Assembly: GCA_023954855.1 (NCBI GenBank)
Contig: JAGSGY010000053.1
Location: 1 to 39,289 of the forward strand
Direction of reading: 5' to 3'
Length of the DNA: 39,289 nucleotides
Source of the DNA: Pseudomonadota bacterium
GTDB taxonomy: Bacteria; Myxococcota_A; UBA796; GCA-2862545
This document shows, in pieces, positions 8,621 to 16,747 of the stretch (position 1 is its first letter; each line of letters opens with the position of its first letter). The position numbers were made by a program, and so were the translations under genes. The notes under the pieces are model-generated. The model saw only the letters and a list, made by a program, of their open reading frames with translations. It was not told where the DNA came from and did not search any database.

Positions 8621-8649
8621 TGTCCTGGCCAGTGGCCGTGTCCTGGCCA
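8621..8649 (+). repeat. Direct repeat of TGTCCTGGCCA upstream of the surface-protein gene
   Basis: The 11-mer TGTCCTGGCCA occurs at 8621-8631 and again at 8639-8649, an 18-bp offset. Each copy contains the palindrome TGGCCA. It lies just before the ribosome site (GGGAGG) of the 8662 gene. It could be a pair of regulator half-sites or a chance duplication. Confidence 0.35.
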
Positions 8650-8661
8650 AGGGAGGGTTCG

Positions 8662-10014
8662 ATGTTTCGCAAGCTCTGGTTGTTGGGTCTCGTGGGCGGC
8701 TCGGGTTGTTGGGCGCCAGACTGCGCAGAGCCGCAGTGGGAAGCGGTCGGTATCGAGCCCGAGCTCGCCGAGTTCGTCGAGGTTCGCGTACACGCCCGAG
8801 GCCACGACACCCGCCTCGTCCTCTACGAGACGGTGGAGCCCTGCCCAAGCAAGACCGCCTGCGAGGAATACGAGAAGGTGGAGATTGCCGTCATGGAGGA
8901 GGAAGAACGAGGGTGGTTGAAGTTGTCCTTTGAGCCAAGGCCGATGCATGCCTATGCGCTCGTCTACGAGCGACGCTGCCAACACCGGGGAAACCCGGTA
9001 GACGAGCGACGCACCCTGTTCGAGGGGTACCGGGGCTATGGTCTCGGCCCCGTGGAGCCGTCCGATCAACTCATCGGGCGCGTGTTCGCAAGCCCGGGCG
9101 ACTCGCAGAACAGCATGGTGGACATGGCTTGGCTGCCCTTCCTGGCCGTCACGGGCGTTGACGAAGAGGCCGGCCAGATTCACCTCGAGCTGATTCCTCC
9201 AGACCCGAGCGAAGAGACCCCGACCCAGCAGACGTGCGCGTCCACCACTTCGCTCGTCGCCGACTTCGAGAATCCTTTCGTTCGCCTGGGCCCTCTGGAC
9301 CTCGAAGTCATCGGTGGAGAGGGCGTCGTCACTGTGCTCGACTTCACCCTCGACGCGACCTTCGACCCCCAAGGGCAGTGGCTCACCCATGCGACCTTCT
9401 CTGGGGTCTTCGACCTACGTGACTTCATGGTCGGGGACCTCGATTGGGCCTGCGAACTCATCGGCAGTGTCGGCACGGACTGCCACGCTTGCCCAGACGA
9501 GAGACCCTGGTGCTTTACCTACGAGGCGGAAGACCAGACGGCGACCTGGACCGAGATGGGTTGGCAGCCCGCCGCGAATGTCTGCGGCCTCGACGGCAGC
9601 CAACGCGTGTGGGTCGACGAGCTCGAGACGATCTTCGCGTACTGGCCCGGTGAGGCCAGCCTCTCAGCCGTGAGCTACTCCGGAGACCCCTTGTGGACGA
9701 CCTCCACTGAGCGCCCGATCGTCGGCCTCAGTCACGTCGAGGCGGCGGACGGTGAGCGCCTGGACCTCCTTGCCCTGCACGGGGGGGACCCGACGTCGGA
9801 TCCCACCGAGATGTGGGTGACTCAGATCGACCGAAGCACAGGGGAAATCCTCGAGTTCCGGTCGTTCGACGACAGCGACGAGTTCGTCCCCAGGTTCGGT
9901 ATGGACCCATCGTCCCCTGACTGGGTCGGCGGCTTCGGGTGCGCGGTGTTTCCGCTCGGCGTCTCGGGATGGGTGCTCGGGCTCGTCGCCATCGGGGTCA
10001 GGCGGCAGCGCTGA
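8662..10014 (+). CDS. Secreted surface protein with MYXO-CTERM-like sorting tail
   Basis: A protein of 450 residues with no recognised catalytic domain. The N-terminus (MFRKLWLLGLVGGSGC) is a signal peptide, possibly with a degenerate lipobox at C16. The body is acidic and Cys- and Trp-rich. The last 28 residues read GGFGC, then a hydrophobic helix, then a basic end (GVRRQR). That is the three-part pattern of MYXO-CTERM sorting signals in myxobacteria, where the Cys is processed after export. Start choice: GGGAGG lies six bases before this ATG. The frame stays open upstream to 8545, but that stretch lacks a ribosome site and signal features. It converges on the ABC-F gene, whose stop codon starts at the next base. 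Function is unknown. Confidence 0.78.
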   Translation: MFRKLWLLGLVGGSGCWAPDCAEPQWEAVGIEPELAEFVEVRVHARGHDTRLVLYETVEPCPSKTACEEYEKVEIAVMEEEERGWLKLSFEPRPMHAYALVYERRCQHRGNPVDERRTLFEGYRGYGLGPVEPSDQLIGRVFASPGDSQNSMVDMAWLPFLAVTGVDEEAGQIHLELIPPDPSEETPTQQTCASTTSLVADFENPFVRLGPLDLEVIGGEGVVTVLDFTLDATFDPQGQWLTHATFSGVFDLRDFMVGDLDWACELIGSVGTDCHACPDERPWCFTYEAEDQTATWTEMGWQPAANVCGLDGSQRVWVDELETIFAYWPGEASLSAVSYSGDPLWTTSTERPIVGLSHVEAADGERLDLLALHGGDPTSDPTEMWVTQIDRSTGEILEFRSFDDSDEFVPRFGMDPSSPDWVGGFGCAVFPLGVSGWVLGLVAIGVRRQR

Positions 10015-11676
10015 CTAGCGCTTCTTCTTGTTCTTCTTCTTTCGCTTGGCCGCACGAGCGGACTCGACGACCGCCTCTCGATCGAGGTGGTCGGCCTCGC
10101 CTACCGCCATGAACTCGTCGTAGGTGCCGGCGAAGCTCTGCATGCCATCTGGGCGGATCTCGAGGATGCGGGTGGCAACCTGCTGCACGAACCAGCGGTC
10201 GTGGCTGACGAAGATCACCGTCGCCTCGGTCTCTTGCAGGCCCTTGGCCAACGACTCGATGCCCTCGAGGTCGAGGTGGTTCGTGGGTTCGTCGAGCAGA
10301 ATGACGTTCGGCTCCTTCGCCCCGATGCCGCACAATCCAAGCCGGGCCGCTTCGCCACCCGAGAGATTTCCGAGCCGCTTGTCTGCCTCATCGCGCGAGA
10401 AGAGCACGGCGGCGAGTCGCCCGTAGATGGCGCCGATGTCATCCATCGGGACCTGTCCCCAGAGCCAGTTCGAGACGGTGTCGTTTCCGTCCTTCAGCAT
10501 CTCGTGGTGGTCCTGGGCGAAGTAGCCGAGGTGCGTCTCGTGTCCCCACTCGACCAGTCCGTCATCCGCCTCGACCTCGCCGATCAGGCTCTTGAGGAGC
10601 GTGGACTTTCCGATGCCGTTCGGCCCGATGATCGCCAGTCGCTCGCCGCGCTGGATGGTCACGTCGACGCCGTCCAAGACCACCTTATCGCCGTAGGCCT
10701 TCGAGATGCCGATCGCCTCGACCACCTTTCGGCCACTCGGGCGGCACTGCTTGAACCTGAACCGGGGATGCCGTCGCGAGCTCGGCGACAAGCTCTCGAT
10801 GACGATCTTCTCCATGCGCTTCTGGCGACTGTTCGCCTGCCTTGCCTTGGTCGCCTTGGCCTTGAAGCGGCTGATGAACGCCTTGTGGTCCGCGATTTCC
10901 TTCTCGCGCTTGGCGTTGGCGCGCTCCCGCAGGTCGCGGTCGGCGTGCTTGAGGGTCTGGAAGGCCTCGTAGTTGCCGGTGTAGACGTTCACCTGCTGGT
11001 AGTCGACGTCCACGATGTGGGTGCAGACATTGTTGAGGAAGCGGTGGTCATGCGAGACGATCATCGCGCAGCCCGAGAAGCCGACGAGAAACTTCTCGAG
11101 CCACTGAAGCGAGACGATGTCCAAGTGGTTGTTCGGTTCGTCGAGCAGAAGCAGGTCCGGCTTGCTCGCGAGCGTTCGGGCCAGCAACACCCGCAGCTTG
11201 AAGCCACCCGAGAGGGTCGAGAGCGGCTCGTAGTGCACCGCCGTCGGGATCTGCATGCCTTCGAGGATCTCGGAGGCTTTCGCTTCGAGCGAGTAGCCAT
11301 CCAAGCGCAAGATGGCGTCCTCGAGGTCTCCGAAGCGATGCTCGTCGAAGTCCTCTTCGGGACCCGAGAGCATGACTTCCTTCTCGGCCATCGCGGCCCA
11401 GACCTCGGCATGCCCCATCATCACGACGTGCAGGATCGGAACGTCGTCGTAGGCAAAGTGGTCCTGCTCGAGCACACCGACGGTCGCTCGTTTCGGAATG
11501 GTCACATCACCCGTCGAGGCGCTCTCTTCGCCCGTCAGAATGCGTAGGAAGGTGGACTTGCCCGAGCCATTGGCCCCGACGATGCCGTAGCGATTTCCCG
11601 CGTGAAACTGCAGATTGGCGTCGGTGAACAGGACCTGTCCGCCGTACTGCTTGGAGAGGTCGGTGACCGTCAGCAT
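10015..11676 (-). CDS. ABC-F family ATPase (YbiT/EttA-like)
   Basis: A soluble twin-ATPase protein of 553 residues of the ABC-F family, which act on ribosomes rather than in membrane transport. Domain 1 has Walker A GANGSGKST, signature LSGGFKLRV and Walker B LLLLDEPNNHLD. The inter-domain linker (about 240-320) is rich in Lys and Arg. Domain 2 has GPNGIGKST, LSGGEAARL and VILLDEPTNHLD. The C-terminus is a Lys-rich tail (AAKRKKKNKKKR). Domain order and the linker most resemble the YbiT branch. Start: ATG at 11674-11676 behind GGGAG. An in-frame upstream ATG at 11730 has no such site. It is divergent from the patatin gene and might have housekeeping translation-factor or antibiotic-protection roles. 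Confidence 0.92.
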   Translation of the reverse strand: MLTVTDLSKQYGGQVLFTDANLQFHAGNRYGIVGANGSGKSTFLRILTGEESASTGDVTIPKRATVGVLEQDHFAYDDVPILHVVMMGHAEVWAAMAEKEVMLSGPEEDFDEHRFGDLEDAILRLDGYSLEAKASEILEGMQIPTAVHYEPLSTLSGGFKLRVLLARTLASKPDLLLLDEPNNHLDIVSLQWLEKFLVGFSGCAMIVSHDHRFLNNVCTHIVDVDYQQVNVYTGNYEAFQTLKHADRDLRERANAKREKEIADHKAFISRFKAKATKARQANSRQKRMEKIVIESLSPSSRRHPRFRFKQCRPSGRKVVEAIGISKAYGDKVVLDGVDVTIQRGERLAIIGPNGIGKSTLLKSLIGEVEADDGLVEWGHETHLGYFAQDHHEMLKDGNDTVSNWLWGQVPMDDIGAIYGRLAAVLFSRDEADKRLGNLSGGEAARLGLCGIGAKEPNVILLDEPTNHLDLEGIESLAKGLQETEATVIFVSHDRWFVQQVATRILEIRPDGMQSFAGTYDEFMAVGEADHLDREAVVESARAAKRKKKNKKKR

Positions 11677-11776
11677 AAAGACTCCCGCGGGCCGGTAGCA
11701 CGGCGACGCCGACCTCGCCGCGCACCCCATCCGCAGCTGTGACGTAACGAAGACAAGCGGTGGTTATTTCGCAGCC

Positions 11777-13207
11777 ATGTCTCGACGCCGCCTCACCGAA
11801 CTCTACGCCGCCCTGGACCACGCCACGACCTACGAGGAGTGGCACGAAGCCGCGCTGGCTCATGACGTCCACACAGGCGCCAACGAGTGGCGCGCCGACG
11901 ACCACAGCTCCCACGTCGATGCCGCCGAGCTCCGCGAACACATCGCCCAGATGCGCGCCCTGCGAAGTGGTGGGGACGCACTCGAGCTCGCCTCGCTTCT
12001 CAACGACAGCTTGTACCGCCACGCCTCGGACCTGGCCGACATCGAGCTGTACGGAGTGGCCCTCGCCGGTCCCAAGCACTTCGTCAGCGACTACCTCGAC
12101 GAAGCCGTCGCCGCGCTCGAGTGGCTCGCCAAGACCGAGGTACCCGGCGTGCCCACCGAAGAGCGTAAGCAGCGCTTCCGCACGGCCTTCAAGGTGTACG
12201 GCAACAGTGCGCTGATGCTCTCGGGCGGCGCGACGCTCGGCTTTCACCACCTGGGCGTCGTCAAGGGCCTGTTCAAGCTGGGCCTGCTCCCTTCCATTCT
12301 GTCTGGAGCCTCGACGGGGGCGATGATCGCCGCCGGAGTCTGTGCCCGAAACGACGAAGAGCTGCAGGCGATGTACGACGACCCGGACAGTATTCGCCGC
12401 GACGGCTTGCTGCCCGTGGGCGTGCGCTCTGCGATGCGCGAGGGTGCCTGGCTCGACCCCAACCAGCTCGATGATGTGCTCTCCCACAACATCGGGCCCG
12501 CGACCTTCGCAGAGGCCTATGCGCACAGCGGGCGCACCTTGAACATCTCGGTGTCGCCAACCCGCACCCGCCAGAAGCCCCGGCTGCTCACCCACCTGAC
12601 CGCTCCGGACGTCTTGGTGTCGAGCGCCGCGCTGGCCTCGAGTGCGCTTCCCGGGTTGTTCCCGCCCGTGCAGCTCAAGGCCCGCCATCACGGCGGCGAG
12701 GTCATTCCCCACGTTCCCGGCGAGCGCTGGGTCGACGGCTCGATTCACGGGGACCTGCCGAAGCTCCGGCTCGCACGCCTTCACAACGTGAACCACTTCA
12801 TCGTGAGCCAGACCAACCCGCATGTGCTGCCCTTCGTGCGCCACCACGGTCAGCAAGGCCTGCGGCCAGCCGTCGCGGGCATGACCAGCGCCGCCATCCG
12901 AAGCTACGGAGCTTACAGCGCCGACATTGCGCGGCGGGCGACCAAGCGAGCCCCAGGTGCGCTGCGCCAGATCGCCGACCAGGCCTACGCGCTCGTGAAC
13001 CAGGACTACCGCGGCGACATCGACATCCACCCTCAGTTCCACTGGAGCCTGTACAAGAAGGTGATGTCGAACCCCACGCGCGACGACCTCGATGCCTTCA
13101 TCCGCGAGGGCGAGCGCAGCGTGTGGCCCAAGGTCGCCCTGATTCGTGACCAGACACGCATCGGACGCGCCTTCGAAGCGGCCCTTCACGAACTGGATGC
13201 ACGCTAA
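11777..13207 (+). CDS. Patatin-like lipase with DUF3336 N-terminal domain
   Basis: A putative lipase of 476 residues resembling the TGL3/4/5 triacylglycerol-lipase group. The N-terminal part (about 1-135) matches the DUF3336 pattern (YEEWHEAALAHD, then LYRHASDLADIELYG). The patatin core starts at about 144 with the oxyanion loop SGGATLGFHHLG. The nucleophile is S179 in SGASTGA and the catalytic Asp is D320 in WVDGSIHGDLP. No signal peptide is seen, so it is probably cytoplasmic or membrane-associated. It is likely to hydrolyse neutral lipid or phospholipid acyl esters, but the substrate is inferred from family. No strong ribosome site precedes the ATG. The following lipoprotein gene begins 19 bp after its stop. 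Confidence 0.9.
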   Translation: MSRRRLTELYAALDHATTYEEWHEAALAHDVHTGANEWRADDHSSHVDAAELREHIAQMRALRSGGDALELASLLNDSLYRHASDLADIELYGVALAGPKHFVSDYLDEAVAALEWLAKTEVPGVPTEERKQRFRTAFKVYGNSALMLSGGATLGFHHLGVVKGLFKLGLLPSILSGASTGAMIAAGVCARNDEELQAMYDDPDSIRRDGLLPVGVRSAMREGAWLDPNQLDDVLSHNIGPATFAEAYAHSGRTLNISVSPTRTRQKPRLLTHLTAPDVLVSSAALASSALPGLFPPVQLKARHHGGEVIPHVPGERWVDGSIHGDLPKLRLARLHNVNHFIVSQTNPHVLPFVRHHGQQGLRPAVAGMTSAAIRSYGAYSADIARRATKRAPGALRQIADQAYALVNQDYRGDIDIHPQFHWSLYKKVMSNPTRDDLDAFIREGERSVWPKVALIRDQTRIGRAFEAALHELDAR

Positions 13208-13226
13208 GGTACGAGTGGAGGCCTGC

Positions 13227-13739
13227 ATGCTGGCTCCCCTTCTGGTTCTGCTCGCCTGTGGTGAGCCCCCTGTCCCGCCGACCCCAGCCGAGCCGCCCAC
13301 GCCTGTGGCTGAGGCACCGGAGGGCTGTGTGCTGCCTGACTCCCTTCCCGCCAACGCGGTCTTCGGCGTGTCCCGAACGACGATTCCCAAGGGCGCAGAC
13401 GTGGAGCGCAGGGCTGTCGAGTTGGTCTCGGACCGTGTGAACTGCGGGGAGAGGGTTCCGTGCTTCTCGATCGAGCCCGAGGACGCACAGGCACTCTGGA
13501 CGGCGTTCGTCGACCACGACTTTGGCTCGATGCGCTCCGAGCCCAGCCGCCGAAGCCCCCACTTCGGCTCGCGATTCCTCTGGGTGCGTTGGACCGATGC
13601 CGAGTGCCAGGTGGGCGAGAGCTCCCGACAAGCCGTAGACGCCTCCCAGCTCGACGCCTTCAGAGAGCTGGAGGGTGTCATGTGGGAAGCCGCCCGGGAG
13701 CGCAGAGCTGCCGAGACGGAGGGTGCCCCAGACCCCTGA
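13227..13739 (+). CDS. Small lipoprotein of unknown function
   Basis: A protein of 170 residues with a clear type II signal peptide: MLAPLLVLLAC, lipidation at C11. A Pro-rich linker (about 13-30) follows, then a small domain with four cysteines (GCVLPD, NCGERVPCFS, ECQVGE). The segment SIEPEDAQALWTAFVDHDF and the end of the domain are helical. I recognise no family. ATG 13227 is chosen because it follows GGAGG by five bases and puts the lipobox at normal distance. An upstream in-frame ATG would bury the signal. It lies in the same direction and close behind the patatin gene. Confidence 0.7.
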   Translation: MLAPLLVLLACGEPPVPPTPAEPPTPVAEAPEGCVLPDSLPANAVFGVSRTTIPKGADVERRAVELVSDRVNCGERVPCFSIEPEDAQALWTAFVDHDFGSMRSEPSRRSPHFGSRFLWVRWTDAECQVGESSRQAVDASQLDAFRELEGVMWEAARERRAAETEGAPDP

Positions 13740-13786
13740 GTTGCCTCAGCCCCCTCAACGACGCATGAGGCCCGCCCGGAGGCCCC

Positions 13787-14365
13787 ATGGCAAACGACCT
13801 ACTCACCGCGCTGCACGCGCCCCTCTCTGACCGCGCTGGCTCCATCTGCGAGCTGTGCGGCGACACGACGGAACTCGCTCCCGTCGAGGTGGGCCCGTCG
13901 GATCTGCCGCAGGTCGATCGCGCCGTGCTCGCCTGTGCGAGCTGCCAGGCTGGGATCGAGGCCGAGACCCTCGAGGGTCCCCACTGGTTCTGCCTGCAAG
14001 AGTCGGCGTGGAGTGAAGTGCCCGCCGTCCAGGTGCTGAGCTACCGCCTGCTCCATCGCAGCAGCGAGGGCTGGGCATCCGAGTTGATCGAGCAGATCTA
14101 CATGGAAGAAGACGTGCTCGACTGGGCACGCCAAGAGATCGCCGACCCCAACCAGGCCAAGACGGTCGATAGCAACGGCACCCAGCTCTCGAACGGAGAC
14201 TCGGTGACGCTGATCAAGGACCTGGACGTAAAGGGCGCCAACTTCACGGCAAAGCGCGGCACACTGGTGCGCGGCATTCGCCTCAATGAAGACCCAGGAC
14301 TGGTCGAAGGCCGGGTGAAGGGCACCGCCATCTTCCTCAAGACCGAGTTCTTGAAGAAGGCGTAA
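13787..14365 (+). CDS. PhnA/YjdM-family protein
   Basis: A protein of 192 residues. An N-terminal zinc-ribbon-like segment (CELCGD at about 21-26 and CASC at about 50-53) is followed by a middle region (about 65-120). The conserved C-terminal PhnA domain (about 123-191) follows: TVDSNGTQLSNGDSVTLIKD, VKGANFTAKRGT, VEGRVKGTAIFLKTEFLKK. The E. coli protein YjdM is shorter; longer forms with this middle region occur in other bacteria. Despite the historical name, a role in phosphonate use is not established and no phn genes are nearby. GGAGG lies a few bases before the ATG. Confidence 0.88.
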   Translation: MANDLLTALHAPLSDRAGSICELCGDTTELAPVEVGPSDLPQVDRAVLACASCQAGIEAETLEGPHWFCLQESAWSEVPAVQVLSYRLLHRSSEGWASELIEQIYMEEDVLDWARQEIADPNQAKTVDSNGTQLSNGDSVTLIKDLDVKGANFTAKRGTLVRGIRLNEDPGLVEGRVKGTAIFLKTEFLKKA

Positions 14366-14537
14366 ACGCACCCAAACCGGTCAAACTCAACCCCACCTGC
14401 ATAGCCCCACACCGCGACGCGCTTCACAAAAGAGCACCAACCACCGCCACCCCGCCTTCCAGACGCGCAACACGCAAGGCATCTTCGGCTACTTCTTTTC
14501 TTGCGAACGCATGTCCAGCGGTTAAACACCCAGCACC
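14366..14537 (+). other. Intergenic region without gene
   Basis: Lower-GC spacer between the PhnA-family gene and the Fur-type palindrome; with that palindrome and the leader to 14630 it forms a gene-free stretch of about 265 bp. I see no tRNA or strong terminator. TTGCGA (14501-14506) and TTAAAC (14522-14527), 15 bp apart, are a weak possible promoter for the gene at 14631. A long minus-strand frame across it looks non-coding. Confidence 0.5.
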
Positions 14538-14556
14538 TTGAATGATCATCATTCAA
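14538..14556. promoter_or_regulatory. Perfect 19-bp Fur-type operator palindrome
   Basis: TTGAATGATCATCATTCAA is a perfect 9-1-9 inverted repeat. Its central AATGAT-N-ATCATT is identical to the core of the classical Fur box. The position, 75 bp before the ATG of the secreted Cys-rich protein, suits an operator. It suggests control by Fur or a relative such as Zur, Mur or PerR. Confidence 0.7.
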
Positions 14557-14630
14557 TGTTGAAACAAATGAGCACTCGCCAACTTGGCCGGGGTGCGACA
14601 CGGCATGAAGATCATGCTCTGGGGTGTTTG

Positions 14631-15077
14631 ATGCGTTTGACCACTGGAATTGTTGCGTCTGTCTTCCTGGGCATCGCCCTCTCCTCCACCGCAGTGGCTC
14701 GGGAGCCCGTCAGCACCAAGGTGGTGGTCATCCTCGGCGAGTCGGCCACGGATGCTGAGGCTGAGCAGCTGTTCGGGAAGAAGCGCTGGAAAGCTCTCCG
14801 CGACCGCGTCTGCTTCGAAAAGAAGGCGGAAGCCCAAGCCTCGTGGTGCAGCTACTTCTACCCGCCGGAATGCGAAGAGTTCACCGAGATTATTGTCGAA
14901 GTACCCAATCCCGATCCTGGTGGCGAGCCCCTGATCGGCACCGGCACGATTGCAAACGATTGCCCCGACTCCGACCAGGCCCATGACCAGATGTTTGCCG
15001 ACTTGGTGGACGCGCAGGTCAACTGCAACGACATGGGATGGGAGCCGTCAGGGCAAGAGTGTGAAAATACCTGGTAG
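14631..15077 (+). CDS. Small secreted Cys-rich protein, possibly Fur-family regulated
   Basis: A protein of 148 residues. The signal peptide is MRLTTGIVASVFLGIALSST through AVA, with likely cleavage before REP. The mature part is acidic and contains six cysteines (VCFE, SWCSY, PECEE, NDCPD, NCND, QECEN), which suggests three disulfides. No family is recognised and there is no lipobox. The ATG at 14631 is chosen because it gives a proper signal peptide. The frame extends upstream to a TTG inside the palindrome, which would make a long unnatural leader. The upstream Fur-type palindrome suggests metal- or peroxide-responsive expression. Confidence 0.6.
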   Translation: MRLTTGIVASVFLGIALSSTAVAREPVSTKVVVILGESATDAEAEQLFGKKRWKALRDRVCFEKKAEAQASWCSYFYPPECEEFTEIIVEVPNPDPGGEPLIGTGTIANDCPDSDQAHDQMFADLVDAQVNCNDMGWEPSGQECENTW

Positions 15078-15125
15078 GCCGCCAGCACGCAGCCCGAGCC
15101 TGCCGGTCAACGGTCCCACGCCGCT

Positions 15126-15434
15126 CTACGCCATGGACCGAGCCAAGCTCATCAGCGAGCCGTACAAGAAGCTGTCGAGGAACCCAATCGCGAGGAACAC
15201 CGCGATCGGGCTCAGATCGAACATGCCTGCCCGCAAGAAGGGCATCATCTTGCGGGCGCCGTCGAGCACCGGGTCGGTGATGTCGTAGATGGCTTCGATC
15301 ACCGTCCGCACGATTCCCGGCGGCGGGCTTGGGTTCACCCACGACAGCACGATGCGAACAAGAAAGATGCCGTAGGCGAGTCGGAGCAGCGAGTGCACGA
15401 CCCCGGCTGTGGCGAAGAGAAGACTAGCGACCAT
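15126..15434 (-). CDS. YggT-family membrane protein
   Basis: An integral membrane protein of 102 residues matching the YggT family. It has two hydrophobic hairpins, LLRLAYGIFLVRIVLSWVNP with the typical Arg and Trp-Val-Asn-Pro, and DLSPIAVFLAIGFLDSFLYG. The central ITDPVLDGARKMMP resembles the conserved DP-hL-x-hR segment. AGGAGG precedes the ATG. In many bacteria YggT proteins are linked to cell-division or osmotic functions, but the biochemical role is unclear. It stands alone on the minus strand, 77 bp from the OsmC gene. Confidence 0.88.
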   Translation of the reverse strand: MVASLLFATAGVVHSLLRLAYGIFLVRIVLSWVNPSPPPGIVRTVIEAIYDITDPVLDGARKMMPFLRAGMFDLSPIAVFLAIGFLDSFLYGSLMSLARSMA

Positions 15435-15511
15435 TCGGCCTCCTGCGGCGAATCTGCGCGCCGACCTAGAGTCGACAATGCCCGGCGACGTCTGCAGACA
15501 CGCCGTGACGA

Positions 15512-15940
15512 CTAGGTGGGCTCAGGAAGCTCGACGCCATTAAGAAGCACCTTGTAGTGGATCGGCGCATGCGAGCGCAGCATGGCGGCGACTCCGCAGT
15601 ACTGATCCCGCGACAAGGCAACCGATCGCCAGAGCCGCTTGGGATTGACGTCGCCCTCGACTTCGACGACCACCGTCATCTCGCCGAAGACCTTGGGGTG
15701 CTCCTCGGTGAGCTCGGCCTCGGCGTGAACGGCGAGCTTGGTGAGTGGCTGACGCATCTTGCGCAGGATGCTGACGACGTCCATCGATGCGCAGCCAGCA
15801 AGGCTGGACAACAGAAGCGCCTTGGGACTTGGCCCCGAGTCCTCGCCACCGTGCTCGGCCTTTGCATCGATGGTGAAGTGATGGCCGTCTTGATCGACAT
15901 CAAAGGCCATGTTCTCGACGAGCGTAACTGTGGACTTCAT
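15512..15940 (-). CDS. OsmC-family peroxide-detoxifying protein
   Basis: A protein of 142 residues of the OsmC/Ohr superfamily, thiol-dependent hydroperoxide reductases. The two reactive cysteines are present: C50 in SSLAGCASMD and C115 in SRDQYCGVAAM. The PSPKALLLSSLAGC helix start is typical of the YhfA/OsmC branch rather than Ohr. GGAGG precedes the ATG. It would use dithiol donors such as lipoyl proteins to reduce organic peroxides, by family analogy. The VOC gene on the same strand ends 66 bp upstream of its start. Confidence 0.92.
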   Translation of the reverse strand: MKSTVTLVENMAFDVDQDGHHFTIDAKAEHGGEDSGPSPKALLLSSLAGCASMDVVSILRKMRQPLTKLAVHAEAELTEEHPKVFGEMTVVVEVEGDVNPKRLWRSVALSRDQYCGVAAMLRSHAPIHYKVLLNGVELPEPT

Positions 15941-16006
15941 GGAAGACCTCCGAGGGGAAGGTGACCACAGACCTTCTGTTCGTCCATGCAGCCGAGCGAC
16001 GCAGCC

Positions 16007-16747
16007 CTAGGCGAAGCCATGCAGCGCAAACGGGGCGCCCTGCGGATCGACGCACTGGGCGACCCGGTCACCGCTAGGCACCTTCATCGGCCCCATGAGC
16101 ACCTGTCCGCCACGGCTCTGAACCTCAGCGACCGCGGCGTCGAGATCGTCCACGTGGAGGTAGTACAGCCACGCGGAGGTGTCGCTCTGGTGCATGCCCC
16201 CGAGGGCCGGCTTGCTGCGGGATGGGCCGAACATCATGTACTTGCCGCGAGGACTCATCATCGTGTCGACGTCGGTCCATCCGGTGAGTCTGAACCAGAA
16301 ACGCACGGCCTTCTCGGGGTCGCTGGTCTGTAGATCACACCAGGTGACTTCACCGGCAGTCGGCGTCGCATCGGATGCCTCGCCACCGTCATCGAGAGGG
16401 CAGATCAGTCCCTGGGACGCGCCAGAAGGGTCGAGGATCGTGGCCATGCGCCCCACGCCCTCGATCTCGGTCGGCCCAGACACCACCTGGCCACCGAAGA
16501 GGCGCACCTGACCGCAAGCCGTGTCGATGTCGTCGACGCCGATGTAGGCGGTCCAGGTAGAGGGTCCGTCCGCCTGCTCGACGACACCCCCCATCGGTTC
16601 GCCGTTGCCGGCTGTGAACATGGCGTAGTCCTCGGGCCCGTCCCAGTCCGTCATGGTGAACCCGACGACGGCCTTGTAGAACTCGACGGCGGCCGCCACA
16701 TCCGAAGTCATCAGGTCGTACCATAAGAATCTGCCGTTCACGCTCAT
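16007..16747 (-). CDS. Two-domain VOC (glyoxalase/dioxygenase superfamily) protein
   Basis: A protein of 246 residues with two vicinal-oxygen-chelate domains in tandem. Each follows the pattern of an N-terminal strand with WxDL or WCDL, a helix with FY or FWFRLTG, and a C-terminal strand with the phrase D(P)xGA: residues about 5-118 (FLWYDLMTSDVAAAVEFYKA to ILDPSGASQGL) and about 133-245 (VTWCDLQTSDPEKAVRFW to CVDPQGAPFAL). This resembles the CFP-30/hydroxylase-like VOC subgroup. The reaction is unknown. The start behind GGAGG at 16747 is preferred over ATGs further upstream. Confidence 0.9.
   Translation of the reverse strand: MSVNGRFLWYDLMTSDVAAAVEFYKAVVGFTMTDWDGPEDYAMFTAGNGEPMGGVVEQADGPSTWTAYIGVDDIDTACGQVRLFGGQVVSGPTEIEGVGRMATILDPSGASQGLICPLDDGGEASDATPTAGEVTWCDLQTSDPEKAVRFWFRLTGWTDVDTMMSPRGKYMMFGPSRSKPALGGMHQSDTSAWLYYLHVDDLDAAVAEVQSRGGQVLMGPMKVPSGDRVAQCVDPQGAPFALHGFA

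Noticed and set aside
9998-11730. Long antisense frames across the ABC-F gene, including a 486-codon plus-strand frame
   Set aside because: They lie opposite the strongly supported ATPase gene and show the Val/Leu/Arg/His-rich composition of mirrored high-GC codons. No ribosome site or domain was found.
11507-13681. A 724-codon minus-strand frame across the patatin lipase
   Set aside because: It is the reverse shadow of the lipase and the lipoprotein and of the ABC-F start. It has low-complexity composition and no recognisable motif.
14098-14601. Minus-strand frame spanning the PhnA-family gene end and the intergenic region
   Set aside because: It is Cys/Trp/Arg-rich with no ribosome site, and it crosses the Fur-type palindrome. 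I judge it non-coding.
13227-15077. Possible phosphonate-use operon because of the PhnA name
   Set aside because: No phn lyase or transporter genes are present. The PhnA/YjdM family is found widely without such links.
15126-15434. Fur-type control of the YggT gene from the 14538 palindrome
   Set aside because: The palindrome is about 600 bp away, on the far side of another gene, and downstream of the YggT stop.
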